From NCBI GenBank assembly GCA_015499995.1, contig JADNRV010000088.1, positions 62,001 to 126,000 of the forward strand: a stretch of 64,000 nt of DNA. Direction: 5' to 3'. A program made the translations under genes and the position numbers. This stretch comes from Flammula alnicola. Taxonomy: Eukaryota; Basidiomycota; Agaricomycetes; Agaricales; Strophariaceae. Under the pieces are notes generated by a model, which worked only from the letters and a program-made list of their open reading frames with translations, was not told the origin of the DNA and ran no database searches. Below are positions 34,040-45,548 of the stretch, piece by piece. The stretch's first letter is position 1, and each line of letters starts with the position of its first letter.

Positions 34040-36700
34040 GCATCCTACTGCAAATCCGAAGAAGGTCGGTCTGTGCTTATGATGGTGTCATTCCCATGCC
34101 CGCGCATCCAACAGTAAACAAACTGTATTGTGACTCCGAAAAATGGTTATCCAGGCGGGAGCGTAGAATATCGCTGAGGTGTGTGCGTAGTATCTTTTTC
34201 ACCCCACTATTCTTCCAACTCAACCCCTCACCTTACCATAGACCAGATCCTCACCTGTGAAGCTTTGAAGTGTCGTCCCATCAGTCTATAAAAAGACATG
34301 GGATTTGTTTGTCTGACAACGGGAGACTAGCTCCTCACCTGCTTTATTGTAATGCTCAACCACGTCCTATCGCAACTCGCCTTGGCGTCCTTTCCTCCAT
34401 CAATCTCCAAGATATCCTCGATGGCTCTCTGCCAGCTCTCCTCTGCCAGCTAACAGAATACACGGCTAACAGAATACACGACACCTGCTTGGCTCAGATC
34501 ATTTCTTCCTTTGGCCCGGCACCCGTGCATTCGATCGATGAAGGTACAAAGTCATCGAGATGTAAAAGACTACAAGGTATGTACGCTCGGACCTATCGTA
34601 CCCCATCCTTGCCATGTCTTCGAGTCTTACGAGGTTTCGATTTTCCTGTCTGCAGCGTGCGTAGAAGCCCTTTGACCTGTTGGACACATGTACAGCGGCA
34701 GGTACATAACCATCTCTTTATCGATATCGGTTATCGATTACCTTCCCCACTCTGACTCAATTCTCACCGCAGCATATCCTCGCTTCCACCAATCTTCGTG
34801 GAACATCGGGCCTCCACCTCTCGTATCGCTAACGAGACAAACTCTGCACTGCTGATAGATAATCCTCTGCACAACATACCCGTGTTCGTGCATCCCGGAG
34901 ATATGTGCAAAAACGTTATCTGGCGACTGGGAGGGAGCGTCGGATGGAACCCGTGCATCTATGGTGCACGAGACTTGGTGAGGAGGGTAATGAGCTGTTG
35001 AGACGTGAAAAGGTAGGCTTGAACATATCTTTTCTCCCCTGTTTCTGAGTCTTATGCAGTTTCCGTATTAGCTCGCATCCTATCTTCTCTTTCTTCTTGG
35101 TTACCGACAATGAGTCGATCGCTACCCTTGCCCCTTCGCCTCGCTCTCCCTTGCCACGTCGAGCCCAACGCATGGTTAATGTTCTCCTTCCACCTCAATC
35201 GACCCTCTCAAAACCCTACGTGTGGCCACGGCTGTGATGCATCCCGACAGGGCTCTGAACCGTCACCACTTCCTCTCTGCCAGCTCGCAGAAGACACAGC
35301 GCCTCACAGCGCCCGCCCGTTCTTCCCTTGGCCTGTGCATTAGTAAAACAAGGTGCGAGAAGCCATTCGGATGTGAGAAACTCGCACTAGCTTTCTTCGC
35401 ACTTTGCGCATTCTTACGAAGTTTCGACCTTTCTGTCTGCAGTGTAACTTGTCAGATGCGTGCCCGTACAGTGGCAGAAAATGCATTGTACGTCCATCGA
35501 TATTAGTATCCTCCTCTCATCCTCACCTCTCCATATCCTCGCTCGCACCGATCCTCAGCGGCTTCGCCGTCAACATGCCCTTCTCTAACTTTTCTCCCGA
35601 GCGCGCACGAAGCTCGGAATGACATGCGCCAGCTGAACTCATCACCTTCACCAGAGTCGGAAAGGCTCAGGTATGAAGATCGACGGTTGATATCGACAGG
35701 TCGACCTGAACTCCTCGTTGTACAAGTAGTTAGTAAGTCTGGCAGCGCGTAGATTAGATTAGATTAACCTGTGGCTATGCATGACAATATATGCGACTCA
35801 ATCTAACCAAAACCTTGCCTCGCTGCACGGCGCTGCCTTGACGCGTTCCGGACCCCTCGCGCCCACCAGTCTGATAACCCCGCCCAGCTACTTCCTCCTG
35901 ATGCAACTCGCGTTGCCGTTTCTCTTCCTACCTATTTTAGCCGCGTCTCCAGTCTTACGACGTTTCGATCGTGCTGTCTTTGTGCCCCCTGTTCATGAGT
36001 CTTACGCAGTTTCTGTGCCGCCCAGTATCCTATCCCCCCTTTCTCCCTGGTAACCCTACTATGGTTTGATCGCCACTCTAATCCCTTTGCCCTCGATCTA
36101 CCTTGCCACATCCATCCCAACGCATAGTCAACGTTCTCCTTCGACTTCAATTCGGCCTTCTCAAGACCCTACCCCTGGCCGCTGCTGTGCATTTTGACAG
36201 TGCCGTTAATCCTTCGCCGCCTCTCCTCTGCGAGCTCACAGACGACACAACTCCAGCACATCTTGCTATCAGCAGACGTCAGCCCACCCTTAGCTTCATC
36301 TTCCTCACTCTAACTCATTTCTTACCTCACCATATCCTCACCCGAGCCTACCTATCCTCGTAAAACGAACGCTGGCTTAACCGCTTTCTCTCACCTTGCG
36401 TCTCTCCTTCAACCGCAGGCTGCTCAAGCTCTGACCTAGACTCATCTTTGCCGCGTGCCCTTCATCATGAAGCCTCCGCCGAATCCCCAACCTGTCCAGT
36501 CCTGCGCACGAATCCGATCAAAAGCTATTGTATGCACATAGAATGGCTCTTATTTTTGACGGGCTTGGGCATCGGGAGCGTCGTCAACGACACTATATGC
36601 TATTAGAAATACTAACACGCCGCCGCTCTCGATGGTATGTCCAATTTGTCTTCTCAATTCTCCACCTTCTCACCGACTCCACCCCACATATCCTTTTCAG
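34040..36700 (+). repeat. Degenerate tandem-repeat block A
   Basis: Three related units of roughly 0.8-0.95 kb follow NLR copy 1. Each has GCCAGCTC(A)CAGAA-GACACA-type text (34440, 35277, 36228), a CTTACGA(G/A)GTTTCGA..TCTGT line before CTGCAG (34625, 35410, 35950), and, in most, GATGTGAAAAGGTA..CTTGA followed by a CTTA(C/T)GCAG (35010-35060). No long frame is shared. Blocks B (41330) and C (56590) have the same unit order. A GTAGATTAGATTAGATTA motif with CTATGCATGAC follows at 35750. Confidence 0.7.
35748..35788 (+). repeat. TTAGA microsatellite with conserved flank
   Basis: GTAGATTAGATTAGATTA followed by a GTGGCT(A/G)TGCATGAC flank. Equivalent sites are at 42537-42575 and 58575-58610; a shorter one is at 48170-48200. 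All are in the same place within the repeat unit. Confidence 0.75.
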
Positions 36701-36739
36701 TTTCAGCCTGCTCACAGAATCAACGCGCACTCATGGCGT

Positions 36740-36855
36740 CACTCACCCACTCACTCACTTGCACGCACCACTCACTCACCTCCACTCACCACTCACTCGC
36801 TTGCACGCACCACTCACGCACTCACACTCACTCACACTCACGCACTCACGCCTCA
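36740..36855 (+). repeat. CACTCACT microsatellite, left copy
   Basis: Nearly pure CACTCAC/CACGCAC tract. It marks the start of the left arm of the direct duplication that carries the secreted-protein gene. The matching tract of the right arm is at 44895-45005. Confidence 0.85.
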
Positions 36856-37006
36856 CTGCCAAACACCTGTGCCCAGATAGCATCATATCTCAAAAAACAG
36901 TTTTATTTGACAAATCCCTTGAGCAATTACAATTCGATACACATCACTTCACATATCAAGACTGATGGAACGGAGAGCTGTCTCTGTGGCGACTACCACT
37001 AGAGAT

Positions 37007-37390
37007 TTAAAAGACCGCAAGGCTCTCCCAATTAAATCTACCACCAACAAACATCGTTAGTTTCACCCCATCAAAAAGTTCACTCAGAGCTTACCCGGCA
37101 GGCGCGGTTGCACATCCAGAGCCGCCACCAAGCACCAAGCTCGGACCGTTGGTGCAAGAATCGTGGCCACCGCCAGAAATGTAGAACTCGATTTCACTGG
37201 GGACACCAGAATAGCTGAATGACTTCGTCGAGCCGCTTCCCAAACTGAAACATTCTCCAGACGGCACTGAGAAACTCTGGCCCTTAGTACCAGTGCAGCC
37301 CGCCCCGGCGAAGCCAGTGACTGTGGCGGACATCGCCAGAGAGGCGGAAGCGAGGAGAGCGGTGGCGATGAAGACAACGTTGAACTGCAT
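37007..37390 (-). CDS. Small secreted cysteine-containing protein, copy 1
   Basis: The single open frame ends in GGGTAA, but that GTAAGC is also a good donor. A GTGGTAG acceptor 57 nt on joins a terminal exon reading FNWESLAVF and a stop. The model 37095-37390 plus 37007-37037 gives 108 residues, and the second copy splices identically. A signal peptide is clear (MQFNVVFIATALLASASLAM, cleavage near residue 22). The mature protein has four Cys (32, 47, 79, 93), enough for two disulfides, and is rich in Gly and Ser (GFAGAGCTG, YISGGGHDSC). It probably acts outside the cell. The beta-rich, Gly-punctuated pattern is reminiscent of small crystallin-like secreted proteins, but I cannot assign a family. 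The other copy at 45162-45548 differs at only two residues in the first exon. Confidence 0.85.
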
Positions 37391-39165
37391 TATGGTGAGA
37401 GGGCGTAGCTTCTAAATGACCGAAAAAAAAGGGGAGTGAGTTGAAGGTTATACGACAGGATGAACAGGATGCTTGGAAAGAATGCTAACCTGATCGAATG
37501 TAGGAAGAGGAGCTGAGTGAAAAGCTGCAGAGGAACAGGTATTTATGCGTTTTCTATCAGACCTTGCCTCTAGAGTCAGGACCATTCCCTTGAACGCAAA
37601 GGTTTCCCCGTGAGCACTCTGGAAGGTCATGGTTCCGAACAAGCGGCCAATATCACTGCGCCAAGGACATGCACCCCGTTCTGAACTTCGTGATCCACCT
37701 GCTACGGAAATTTTGTCGTGAGCTTGAAAGGCCGTTCTCACGAGAGGGAATCAGGAAGCAGGAATCATCATGGTCTCAGGCTCTCCTACATAGCTGTTTG
37801 ATTCAGAGAGATTGAGGGAGCATTGCCGTGAATGACGTGGGTTTGAGTTCATGTACAAAACGTTCTAAACTTCGTGATCCACCTACCTCGGCCATCAGAT
37901 CGAGAGCTTGGAACACGATCACCACGAAAGTACCAAGAGCATGTCGTAGAATTAATTGTATCAACGATTTCAACGGTCGATAGAATTGTTTTTAGACTGC
38001 AGTTTTGCCTTCATTCTATGTGAGTGGATTTTAATGTATCCTATTCTAACTTTATCATTTGCTTCAGTGAAAAGTTACTTGCAAATGAGGCCGCATTCTA
38101 TGTTATTACAGTGCATGTAGAATTTACTCGATGGCAATCCTATCATCCCAGCTTGCTGCGTTTGTTTTATATGATCGCGCTTCGAAATTTGAATAGTATC
38201 CTATTGTAATTCTACCGGGGTCCTATTGCTTCAGGGAAACGACGACTTTTAGGTATTGTGTTTAAATTACTTTTGATACTCCCCTTTGAATGGCCACTCT
38301 CATTCTCCGTGCAGTTCGTCACAAGAAGATTATTTCCGGACATGATATGGTTTGGCATACATACTTATTCATTGCCATGAGATCAAACTGAACAAACAAA
38401 ACTATTCGGGGATCTAACGTAGTAAATAAATACCAGCCATAAATAACGTCGCCTTTCCAAGACAGATGACTTCCAGTAGTAATGCCAGAGGTTGAGATAA
38501 ATAACGCCTCGGCCTCAAAGCTTGAGCGCAGTGTGCTGAGTTCCAAATGCCCCATAATCTCGAAGGTTGAAAGTCATTTTCACATAGCGTTTACGCATTG
38601 GTATAAGTATTAAAGTAACCGGATTTCCCAAGGATTTTCTCTTCTTAAGTTCTCTCTCATCCCAACTTCCATGCGTAAATCTGAATATCATGTGACATGC
38701 CGATGCACGGAGGTTTGGCGGGGCGTCCGACTTATCCTCCTCCACGTCACAGCTTCAATGCCTCTTTCAGTAGAATGAGATACGGCCCACGCCTATCGCG
38801 AAAATGTTTCTATTTCCCATTAATTGCCACCCATTAATTGTACAGTTGACTTCGATCTTCGCGGGCGGCGCATTGGGGTTCTGGAATTATAGAACTCGAA
38901 GGCATTTTTTGCGCAAGCAATGCATGATCACTTTAATGAGATCGCTACCAGCACCTGACTGAAGTTTCGAGGGTTTCAAGGATGCCGCCTACGGTATGCC
39001 GATAACGAAATCAATGCCCTTGGTGCACGATTATTACCTACATTCCCGACAGTTACATAACTGATTCTGCCGTATAGCATTCGTGCCCCATTCTTCTGAC
39101 CTATACTTAGTAGATACTGTTGATGAGAAATGCCGCTCTCGGAACACTCTAAGACCCACCCCCCT

Positions 39166-39560
39166 GCGGAAGAACGGTATCCTGTTGTCGAGTGGGGGAA
39201 TTATCTCGTGAGTTCCTCCTCATTTCTTCTTCTCCTTCGTTCATGATAGTGGTGTGTTGATGTCGAGCTCTCACAAGACGTCCCTTTCACGAAAATATCC
39301 ATGGCCAATGCATACGTCTCTGACGCCGAAACCGTGTAATATTAGATCGTGACCGTTACAAAGACAAGACTATGATTCTGCGAAAGGTCGAATCTCACCA
39401 TAGCGCATGTGTGGTCTGTCACCCTACCTAGCCCTTGAGCGACCTGTGTTATCCGGTATGATGCTCTCTCGAAATTACAGGAAAAATTCGAAGTGCGAGA
39501 AGAGAAGGTCACATTAGGTACTCGAAAAAGCGTAGGTGATTGTCATGGCCGTGTTCAACC
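39166..39560. repeat. Segment duplicated at 49383-49680
   Basis: Text from CGGAAGAACGGTATCCTGTT through CACAAGACGTCCCTTTCACG recurs at 49395-49530. It abuts the right end of the direct-duplication arm here but not at 47475, showing that several independent copying events are layered. It overlaps the last exon of the EAK-motif gene. Confidence 0.7.
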
Positions 39561-40824
39561 TAACATGATAACCCTCTAAATGTCAAACATGGGCTTGGGG
39601 CCACCAAATTCAGACTTACCCAGTCACGCAGTATGCCAAGAATCAACTCTAGATTAACAGTTGGATTGTGACGTTCCCCTAGAGGAATTGGCTCCAACCA
39701 ATATACGGTTTTGCCTTGTCCATGCTCGGGGTTCTCCGCATTGTAGACAAAAAATACCCACCGCTTGCCGCTAGTAACACAGCCTCGAAAGGTTTTCAGT
39801 CTAAAAGGGCATGTTCGTAAGGTCGTACTCATATTAGATAGGAACGTACTGCAGGCCCTGCGCCTTGATGATAGCGGCCATCGCCGCTTGAGGAAGAGAC
39901 GTTGTGGGTGAAAAGGTCTTCGGGCTTCGCTTCGTAGATATTGCACTTGAGCAATTTGTATATCTCAGGGTCGCTGAAAGCGAAAGCTTTCGATTTAATA
40001 ATCCGATCTACATAGGTGAAGTTAGACACAGGGTCAGGCAGCGGTGACACACACTGACCTCGCACAACCTTGTCGCCATAGATGAGCATATAATCCACCA
40101 CCCCTCCGAACGCATTTTCCGTGCTTCCGAGCAGCATGTCCTCAACCCGAAATTCCGGAGCAATCACAACACCAGATGCGTGTGTCTCAAGGTTTGATGC
40201 GACATGGATCAAGAGGACGTTTATGAGGATACGACAGCCAGCTTCTGACTGCGGCAAAATCAGCAGGTTACAAGGATCGAGGAACAGAATCAAACCTCAA
40301 GGGACACGTATTTGAGAACGTCGTCGATATTCTTTCTCGTATCCTCGACCGTCCGGGCTCCGGGTAATGTCGCATTTGCGTATGTCTTCGCCTCTGTCTC
40401 ACCATCGGAGCGCCATTCCATAGGTTGAATCTTAATGCCCATTCTACAGAAAGTAAGGAGAGGGACGTCAGAAAATGGGGTATGCTATAAGACAGTCATT
40501 CCGTAGTTCCCACTATTCGGGCTATATCTAACGCACCTTCGCATCTGTCAACTTGTCGATGATGCGATTCAGCTCCCTCACGTCCTCGTCCTCTTCATCG
40601 ATGCCAAGTTGATCGCATTCCTCACGGCAGGAAAGAAGAATTCCCTTTATCCGGGAAGTTTGCTCCACAGATAGGTCCGAGAACTTGCGCTTTTTGGGCG
40701 CCATTGGAGGTGGTGGGTAGATGTGTATGGCTGGCTGAGGCAGGCGGTAATGATTAATCCACGATGGTGGAACCGTAGCATGATTAGATCCATACACGTG
40801 ATCAGGTAGATAGCAGTTTTCCAT
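39342..40824 (-). pseudogene. EAK-motif (possible nuclease-fold) gene with a frameshift
   Basis: Six minus-strand exons can be traced: 40537-40824, 40296-40430, 40059-40248, 39850-40007, 39620-39800, 39342-39443, totalling about 350 codons. The core reads VVIAPEFRVEDMLLGS, VVDYMLIYGDK and NIYEAKPED, then (one base out of frame) LPQAAMAAIIKA, TSGKRWVFFVY and VYWLEPIPL. D-x(n)-EAK followed by a helical PQ..A segment is the layout I associate with fungal PD-(D/E)XK-like domains; that assignment is tentative. Exon 4 needs one extra base between EAKPED and LPQAAM to agree with both its own motif and the phase of exon 5. The gene is therefore either recently inactivated or affected by a sequencing error. 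The first exon (MENCYLPDHV) is the least certain part. Confidence 0.5.
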
Positions 40825-41329
40825 CGTTGTCTCGAATCAGCATCGCTTAGTCTCTCACGACAGACCAAATAATAGATGACAGTTGAGTCCATCGTGTCCT
40901 GCCCAGCAACGGAGATCCAGTCGCCCCGTTTTCTCCAGTGAAAGTGGTAAGATGGCGGTAAGGAGCTACGAATCACGATGGTCGTCATTTTCTCTGGTAG
41001 AAATCAGGTGGATCTGCCCCGGGTTATGTTAGGTTGATCAGGCTTCAGTACTTCAGTACTCAGCATCGAGTATGTAAGGAATCGGCTGGCGGTATTCAGA
41101 ATGGAAAAGACAGCTAACAAATGAATGCTGATGGCCAAAATTAGACCTGAAGGTTGGCTAAAGAATGAGTTCTGGCTCGAAGCTTTGGCAGCAAAGCTGA
41201 TAGGCAGGTCTGTTGTCATCAGATGGAGCAGTCCAAGGTGTGCTCCTGAACATGTCGAGGCAGCGCGGCGCAGTATCGCATTTTGTGTAACTTCTCTCAT
41301 CTCAGTCGGCTTGCAGTACACGGTATGTA
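40825..41329. other. Upstream of the EAK-motif gene
   Basis: A minus-strand frame starting MTTIVIRSSLPPSYHFHWRK overlaps 40647-40988 and may be a further 5' exon of the same gene. I could not join it with confidence. The rest shows no coding signal. Confidence 0.35.
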
Positions 41330-43600
41330 TGCTCGAACCTATCTTGCCCCATCCTTGCAACGTCTTCGAGTCTTACGAGGTTTCGATCTTACTGTCTGCA
41401 GTGTAGAAACCCTTTGCCCCTCTCTTTCTGCCTTATTGACCCGTCGGACGCATGTACAGCGCTTGGTACGTAGCCATCCCTTTATCGATATCGGTTAACG
41501 ATTATCCTCCCCACTCTGACGCAACTCTCACTGCAGCATGTCCTCGCTTCCACCCATCCTCGTGAAACATCGGGCCTCCGCCTCTCGTATCGCTAATGAG
41601 ACAAACTCTGCACTGCTGATAGATGACCCTCTGAACGACATACCCGTGTTCGTGCATCCCAATGATATATGCGAAAACTTTCTCTGGAGATTGGGAGGGT
41701 CGGATCGAACACGTGCATCTTTGGTGTATGAGGCTTGTTGAGGAAGGTATGTTGAGATATGAAAAGGTAGGCTTGAACACATCTTTTCTCCCCTGTTTTT
41801 GAGTCTTACACAGTTTCCGTGTCAGCTCGCGTCCAATCCTCTCTTTCTTCCTGGTGACCGACAATGAGTCGATCGCCGCCCTAGCCCCTTTCCCCTCGCT
41901 CTCCCTTGCCACATCGAGCCTAACACATAGTCAACGTTCTCCTTCCACCTCAATCGACCCTCTCAAAACCCTACGCGTGGCCACGGCTGTGATGCATCGC
42001 GACAGGGCGTTGAGCGGTCGCCACTTCTTCTCTTCCAGCTCACAGAAGACACAGCACCTCACAGCGCCCGCCTGTTCTTCCCTTGGCCTATGCATTCGCA
42101 AAATGATGTGCAAAAATCCAGCCACTCGGACGCGAAAAACTCGAGCGACTAGCTTTCATCGCCCTTGCCGCATTCTTACGAAGTTTTGATCTTTCTGTCT
42201 GCCGAGTAACTGCCAGTCAGATACATCCCCGTACAATGGCAGAAAATGCATAGTACGTCTATCGATATTTGTATCCTTCTTTATCCTCACTTCTCTATAT
42301 CCTCGCTCGCGCCGATCTTCGCCCTCAGCATGGCGTCCCTTCGCCAAATTTTCTCCGTGAGCGCGCACGAAGCTCGGCATGGCATGCGCCGGCTGCGCTC
42401 ATCACCTTCACAAGAGTCAGAGAGGCTCAAGTGTGAAGATAGATGGTTGATGTTGACAGGTCGACCTGAATTCCTCGTTGTACTAGTAGTTTTTACCTAC
42501 AACTTGAACTTGCGCTGTAGTTAGGTCTGGTGGCGCTTAGATTAGATTAGATTATACCGTGGCTGTGCATGACCAGCGACTCGATGCAGAATCCTTGCCT
42601 ACGACGCTATACTGCACAGCGCTGCCTTGATGCGTTCCCGAGCCCTCGCACCCCAAGACAGGTCTGATAGCCCCGCCCAACTACTTCCTCCTGATGCAAC
42701 TCGCTTCTCCTCCTACCTATCCTAGCCGCGTCACCAGTCTGCCAACGAGGTTTTGATCTTGCAGCTGTATGTATTGTACGACCCCCTGCTCTTTGACACG
42801 GCACACGTCAGTTGCATGTACAGCCTCGAAGGTGTAATAGTACGAGAGGCTACCCTTTATTGATATTATCCTCTCCGCTCCAACTCAACTCTCATCGCCG
42901 CATGTTCTCCCTCCGACTGATCCCCGTAAAATGTTGGGCCTCCACCTCTCGTATGGAGCCTAACTCTGGACTGATGAGGTCTTCCAAAGACGATCCTATC
43001 GATGCTCATGCATATATGCAGAACGTTATCCGGGAGCGAGAGTCAGACGGTGATGTGATGCACGAAGCTTGTTGAGAAAGATATGAGCTACTGAGATGTG
43101 AAAAGGTACGCTCGAACTTGTCTTCGTCCCCTCTGTTCTTGAGTCTTACACAGCTTCCAGCGTCCTATCCTCCCTTTCTCCGACTATGGTTCGATCGCCA
43201 CTGTATGCCCTTTCCCCTCAATCTACCTTGCCACATCCAACCCAACGCATGGTCGACGTTCTCCTTTGACCTCATTTCGGCCTTCTCAAGACTCTGCCCA
43301 TGGCCGCGGCTGTGCATCCCGACAGCTCCGTTAACGCTTTGGCGCCTATGCGATTGCAAGGTCGGACGTGCATGAATAATGGCAGATTTCGTCTTCTACA
43401 TGGAGTCTGCGCCCGCCTACCACAAGGAACAGCAACGTGCATCTGAGGAGGCAGTCCCGGTCGTGTCTGAGTGCGTACACGTTGTTTCTTGGCGTTCAGC
43501 GTTCATTGATTTTTCCCCCGCTTACAGACATGTATCGATCGACGTCTCTATCTCGGATATCGCAATTACCTGCGTCTTCCCATCTTCATGATACTCGTAG
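41330..43600 (+). repeat. Degenerate tandem-repeat block B
   Basis: It has the same unit order as block A but begins inside the first unit (GTATGTATGCTCGAACCTAT, 41320). Landmarks: GTCTTACGAGGTTTCGATCT at 41370, AACATCGGGCCTCC near 41570, GATATGAAAAGGTAGGCTTG at 41757, GTAGATTA-type motif at 42540, GATGTGAAAAGGTACGCTCG at 43097. No NLR lies at its left edge. Confidence 0.7.
42537..42575 (+). repeat. TTAGA microsatellite in block B
   Basis: TTAGATTAGATTAGATTA then CCGTGGCTGTGCATGACC, equivalent to the site at 35748. Confidence 0.7.
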
Positions 43601-44339
43601 CTTCCAGGTATTGCGCCAGCCTTGACGGAGAAGACCACTTGCACTTTGTGGAAGCTAGTACGGGCTATCCGCGAGTGGGTTCACACCCGTGTCCAGATTA
43701 TCAACTATCGATAAGGAGGAACAGGAAATGCGTTCAGGCTCGAGGTTAGCCCCACCTGTGTCCATTCTTTCTTTCATGGCGATTCATGATTTTTTGATAT
43801 GGCCGCTCTCGTTTGTATGCTCCTGGGCAGACATTATGCTATACAGCACCTCCGCTGGGTGATCTCGAGAACAAGGGCGCCACTTGAACGCCGCGAAAAA
43901 TAATCGATTCCCGTGGGTGAGTTGACGCGCATATTTTTGAGTAGGGCTTATTGTTCGATTAGCACATCTAGGCCTGGTCGGTGAGAGAAGAATTCTTTGA
44001 AAGTTAGCAATGCAACCAGAGAGAAAGTTAAGTGCGGGTGCAAACTTCTCCTGCCCCGTCTGCCTAGGTTTTTGATATTCATGAATCATAACCTACGAGC
44101 ACTCCCGAAGACTTTTTTCTCTCACATAAGTATCAATTTAGTGTCATGAAAGTACATACATACATGCTGTCAACATGGGAACGATACAGGACAGGGACAT
44201 ATCTAGATACAGACGCGACTAGACGAATAAAATGAGGATTTTTTGGACTACAACGACCCACCAGGCAACAAACGCACAAAAGGTGTAAGACGGAAAGTAG
44301 GAAAAAATCGAAGCATCCAACTTCAGAATCGACGCGTTA
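43600..44339. repeat. Spacer shared with 60660-61590
   Basis: Sequence leading from block B to an NLR 3' end. It parallels the stretch between block C and NLR copy 3, for example GGCGATTCATG, then CTCCTGGGCAGACATTAT and GTTGAAG..GCAAACTTCTCCTGCCCC. The two are the same duplicated segment. Confidence 0.65.
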
Positions 44340-44480
44340 TAGGTTCTGTCGTCAATCTACGTCCTGAATACCCTTTTGAAGAATCTGGGCTGAGCCCGCT
44401 TCTTGACACTTTTCTCCGATCTGTCTTCTTTCACTTTGTGTTGTTCTGCAGGCTTGAGGCCTTGCGTTTGTGGCTGGTGG
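44340..44480 (-). pseudogene. 3' stub of an NLR gene
   Basis: About 140 bp match the last exon end of NLR copies 1 and 3 (TACGTCCTGAATACCC, then GCCCGCTTCTTGAC and TTGTTCTGCAGGCTTGAG on the plus strand). Homology stops near 44480; no NACHT sequence follows. This is a breakpoint inside a fourth NLR copy whose body is missing. Confidence 0.75.
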
Positions 44481-44894
44481 GTATTAATTCCCACAAACCT
44501 GACATGGGAACCTCGGCATTGTGCGCATCGATAAACTCAATGCTATGCTAAAGGCATCCCATTACTCACTGCGCCGTAGAACGATATCATATACCTGCAT
44601 TCATATCCGTTATTCCTCAGTCAATTACCTCATTTTATTCGGACTTACATCTTTGGTGGTGTGAGCGACCGATGAGAACATCAAGCCAAGCAGATTACCT
44701 CTATCAAGCCGCCAAAAGAATTTAGAGTACTTACAAATGGTTTTTACGTTTAATATAGTACCTATAAAATTCATTCTACCCAATTTTGAAGAAGGAAAGT
44801 GCATGTTGCCGTTTTGCGCGAGGGTTTGTGTGCCAGGTGCCGTGGGAACATGTGTGACCGGGTGCATTATCCGTAGGCGCTCAACGGGCGCTTG
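44481..44894. other. Unique sequence between the stub and the right duplication arm
   Basis: Short frames only. I find no match to other parts of the window and no gene. Confidence 0.4.
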
Positions 44895-45005
44895 CACACG
44901 CACTCACACAATACGCGACATTTACACGCACCACTCACTCACCTCCATTCACCACTCACTCGCTTGCACGCACCACTCACTCACACTCACGCACTCACGC
45001 CTCAC
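44895..45005 (+). repeat. CACTCACT microsatellite, right copy
   Basis: Shorter version of the tract at 36740-36855, marking the start of the right duplication arm. Confidence 0.85.
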
Positions 45006-45161
45006 TGCCAAAAAACCATGCGCCCATAGCGTTATATCTCAAAAAACAGTTTTATTTGACTTTGACAAATCCCTTGAGCGATTACAATTCAATACATATC
45101 GCTTCACACATCAAGACTGATGGAACCGAGAGCTGTCTCTGTGGCGACTACCACTAGAGAT

Positions 45162-45548
45162 TTAAAAGACAGCAAGGCTCTCCCAATTAAATCTACCACC
45201 AACAAACATCGTTAGTTCCACCCCATCAAAAAAGTTCACTCAGAGAGCTTACCCGGTAGGCGCGGTTGCACATCCAGAGCCGCCCCCAAGCACCAAGCTC
45301 GCACCATTGGTGCAAGAATCGTGGCCACCGCCAGAAATGTAGAATTCGATTTCACTGGGGACACCAGAATAGCTGAATGACTTCGTCGAGCCGCTTCCCA
45401 AACTGAAACATTCTCCAGACGGCACTTGGAAACTCTGGCCCTTAGTACCAGTGCAGCCCGCCCCGGCGAAGCCAGTGACTGTGGCGGACATCGCCAGAGA
45501 GGCGGAAGCGAGGAGAGCGGTGGCGATGAAGACAACGTTGAATTGCAT
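45162..45548 (-). CDS. Small secreted cysteine-containing protein, copy 2
   Basis: Two exons (45253-45548, 45162-45192) give 108 residues. It is a near-identical twin of the gene at 37007-37390: same signal peptide, same four Cys positions and same terminal exon FNWESLAVF. The visible changes are S41Q, P83A and A98T. Intron and promoter are also closely matched, so the two genes either duplicated recently or are kept alike by gene conversion. Upstream, the 5' region has acquired small indels but keeps the sequence around the start (GTGAGA..GTAGCTTCTAAATGACC). The function is unknown; secretion is inferred from the leader. Confidence 0.85.

Larger units (their letters stand above)
36740..39165 (-). 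repeat. Left arm of a 2.4-kb direct duplication
   Basis: It matches 44895-47475 with scattered indels over its whole length: microsatellite, 3' region, secreted-protein gene, promoter and about 1.6 kb of further upstream non-coding DNA ending near GGAACACTCTAAGACCCACC. The arms lie in the same orientation about 8.15 kb apart. Confidence 0.88.

Noticed and set aside
35748..35788. TTAGA repeats as a telomere seed
   Set aside because: The fungal telomere unit is TTAGGG. These are three to four TTAGA units in a fixed repeat context.
36740..36855. Possible CRISPR-like array or telomeric repeat (CACTCACT tract)
   Set aside because: It has no spacer/repeat structure and is not a telomere repeat. 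It is a simple microsatellite at a duplication edge.
36528..36965. His/Ser/Thr-rich frames across the CACTCA microsatellite
   Set aside because: Translation of a microsatellite is open in all frames by composition. No homologue or start context supports it.
37084..37377. Second 97-codon frame overlapping the secreted-protein gene
   Set aside because: Shadow frame: Pro/Arg-rich, no signal peptide, and changes between copies fit the secreted-protein frame.
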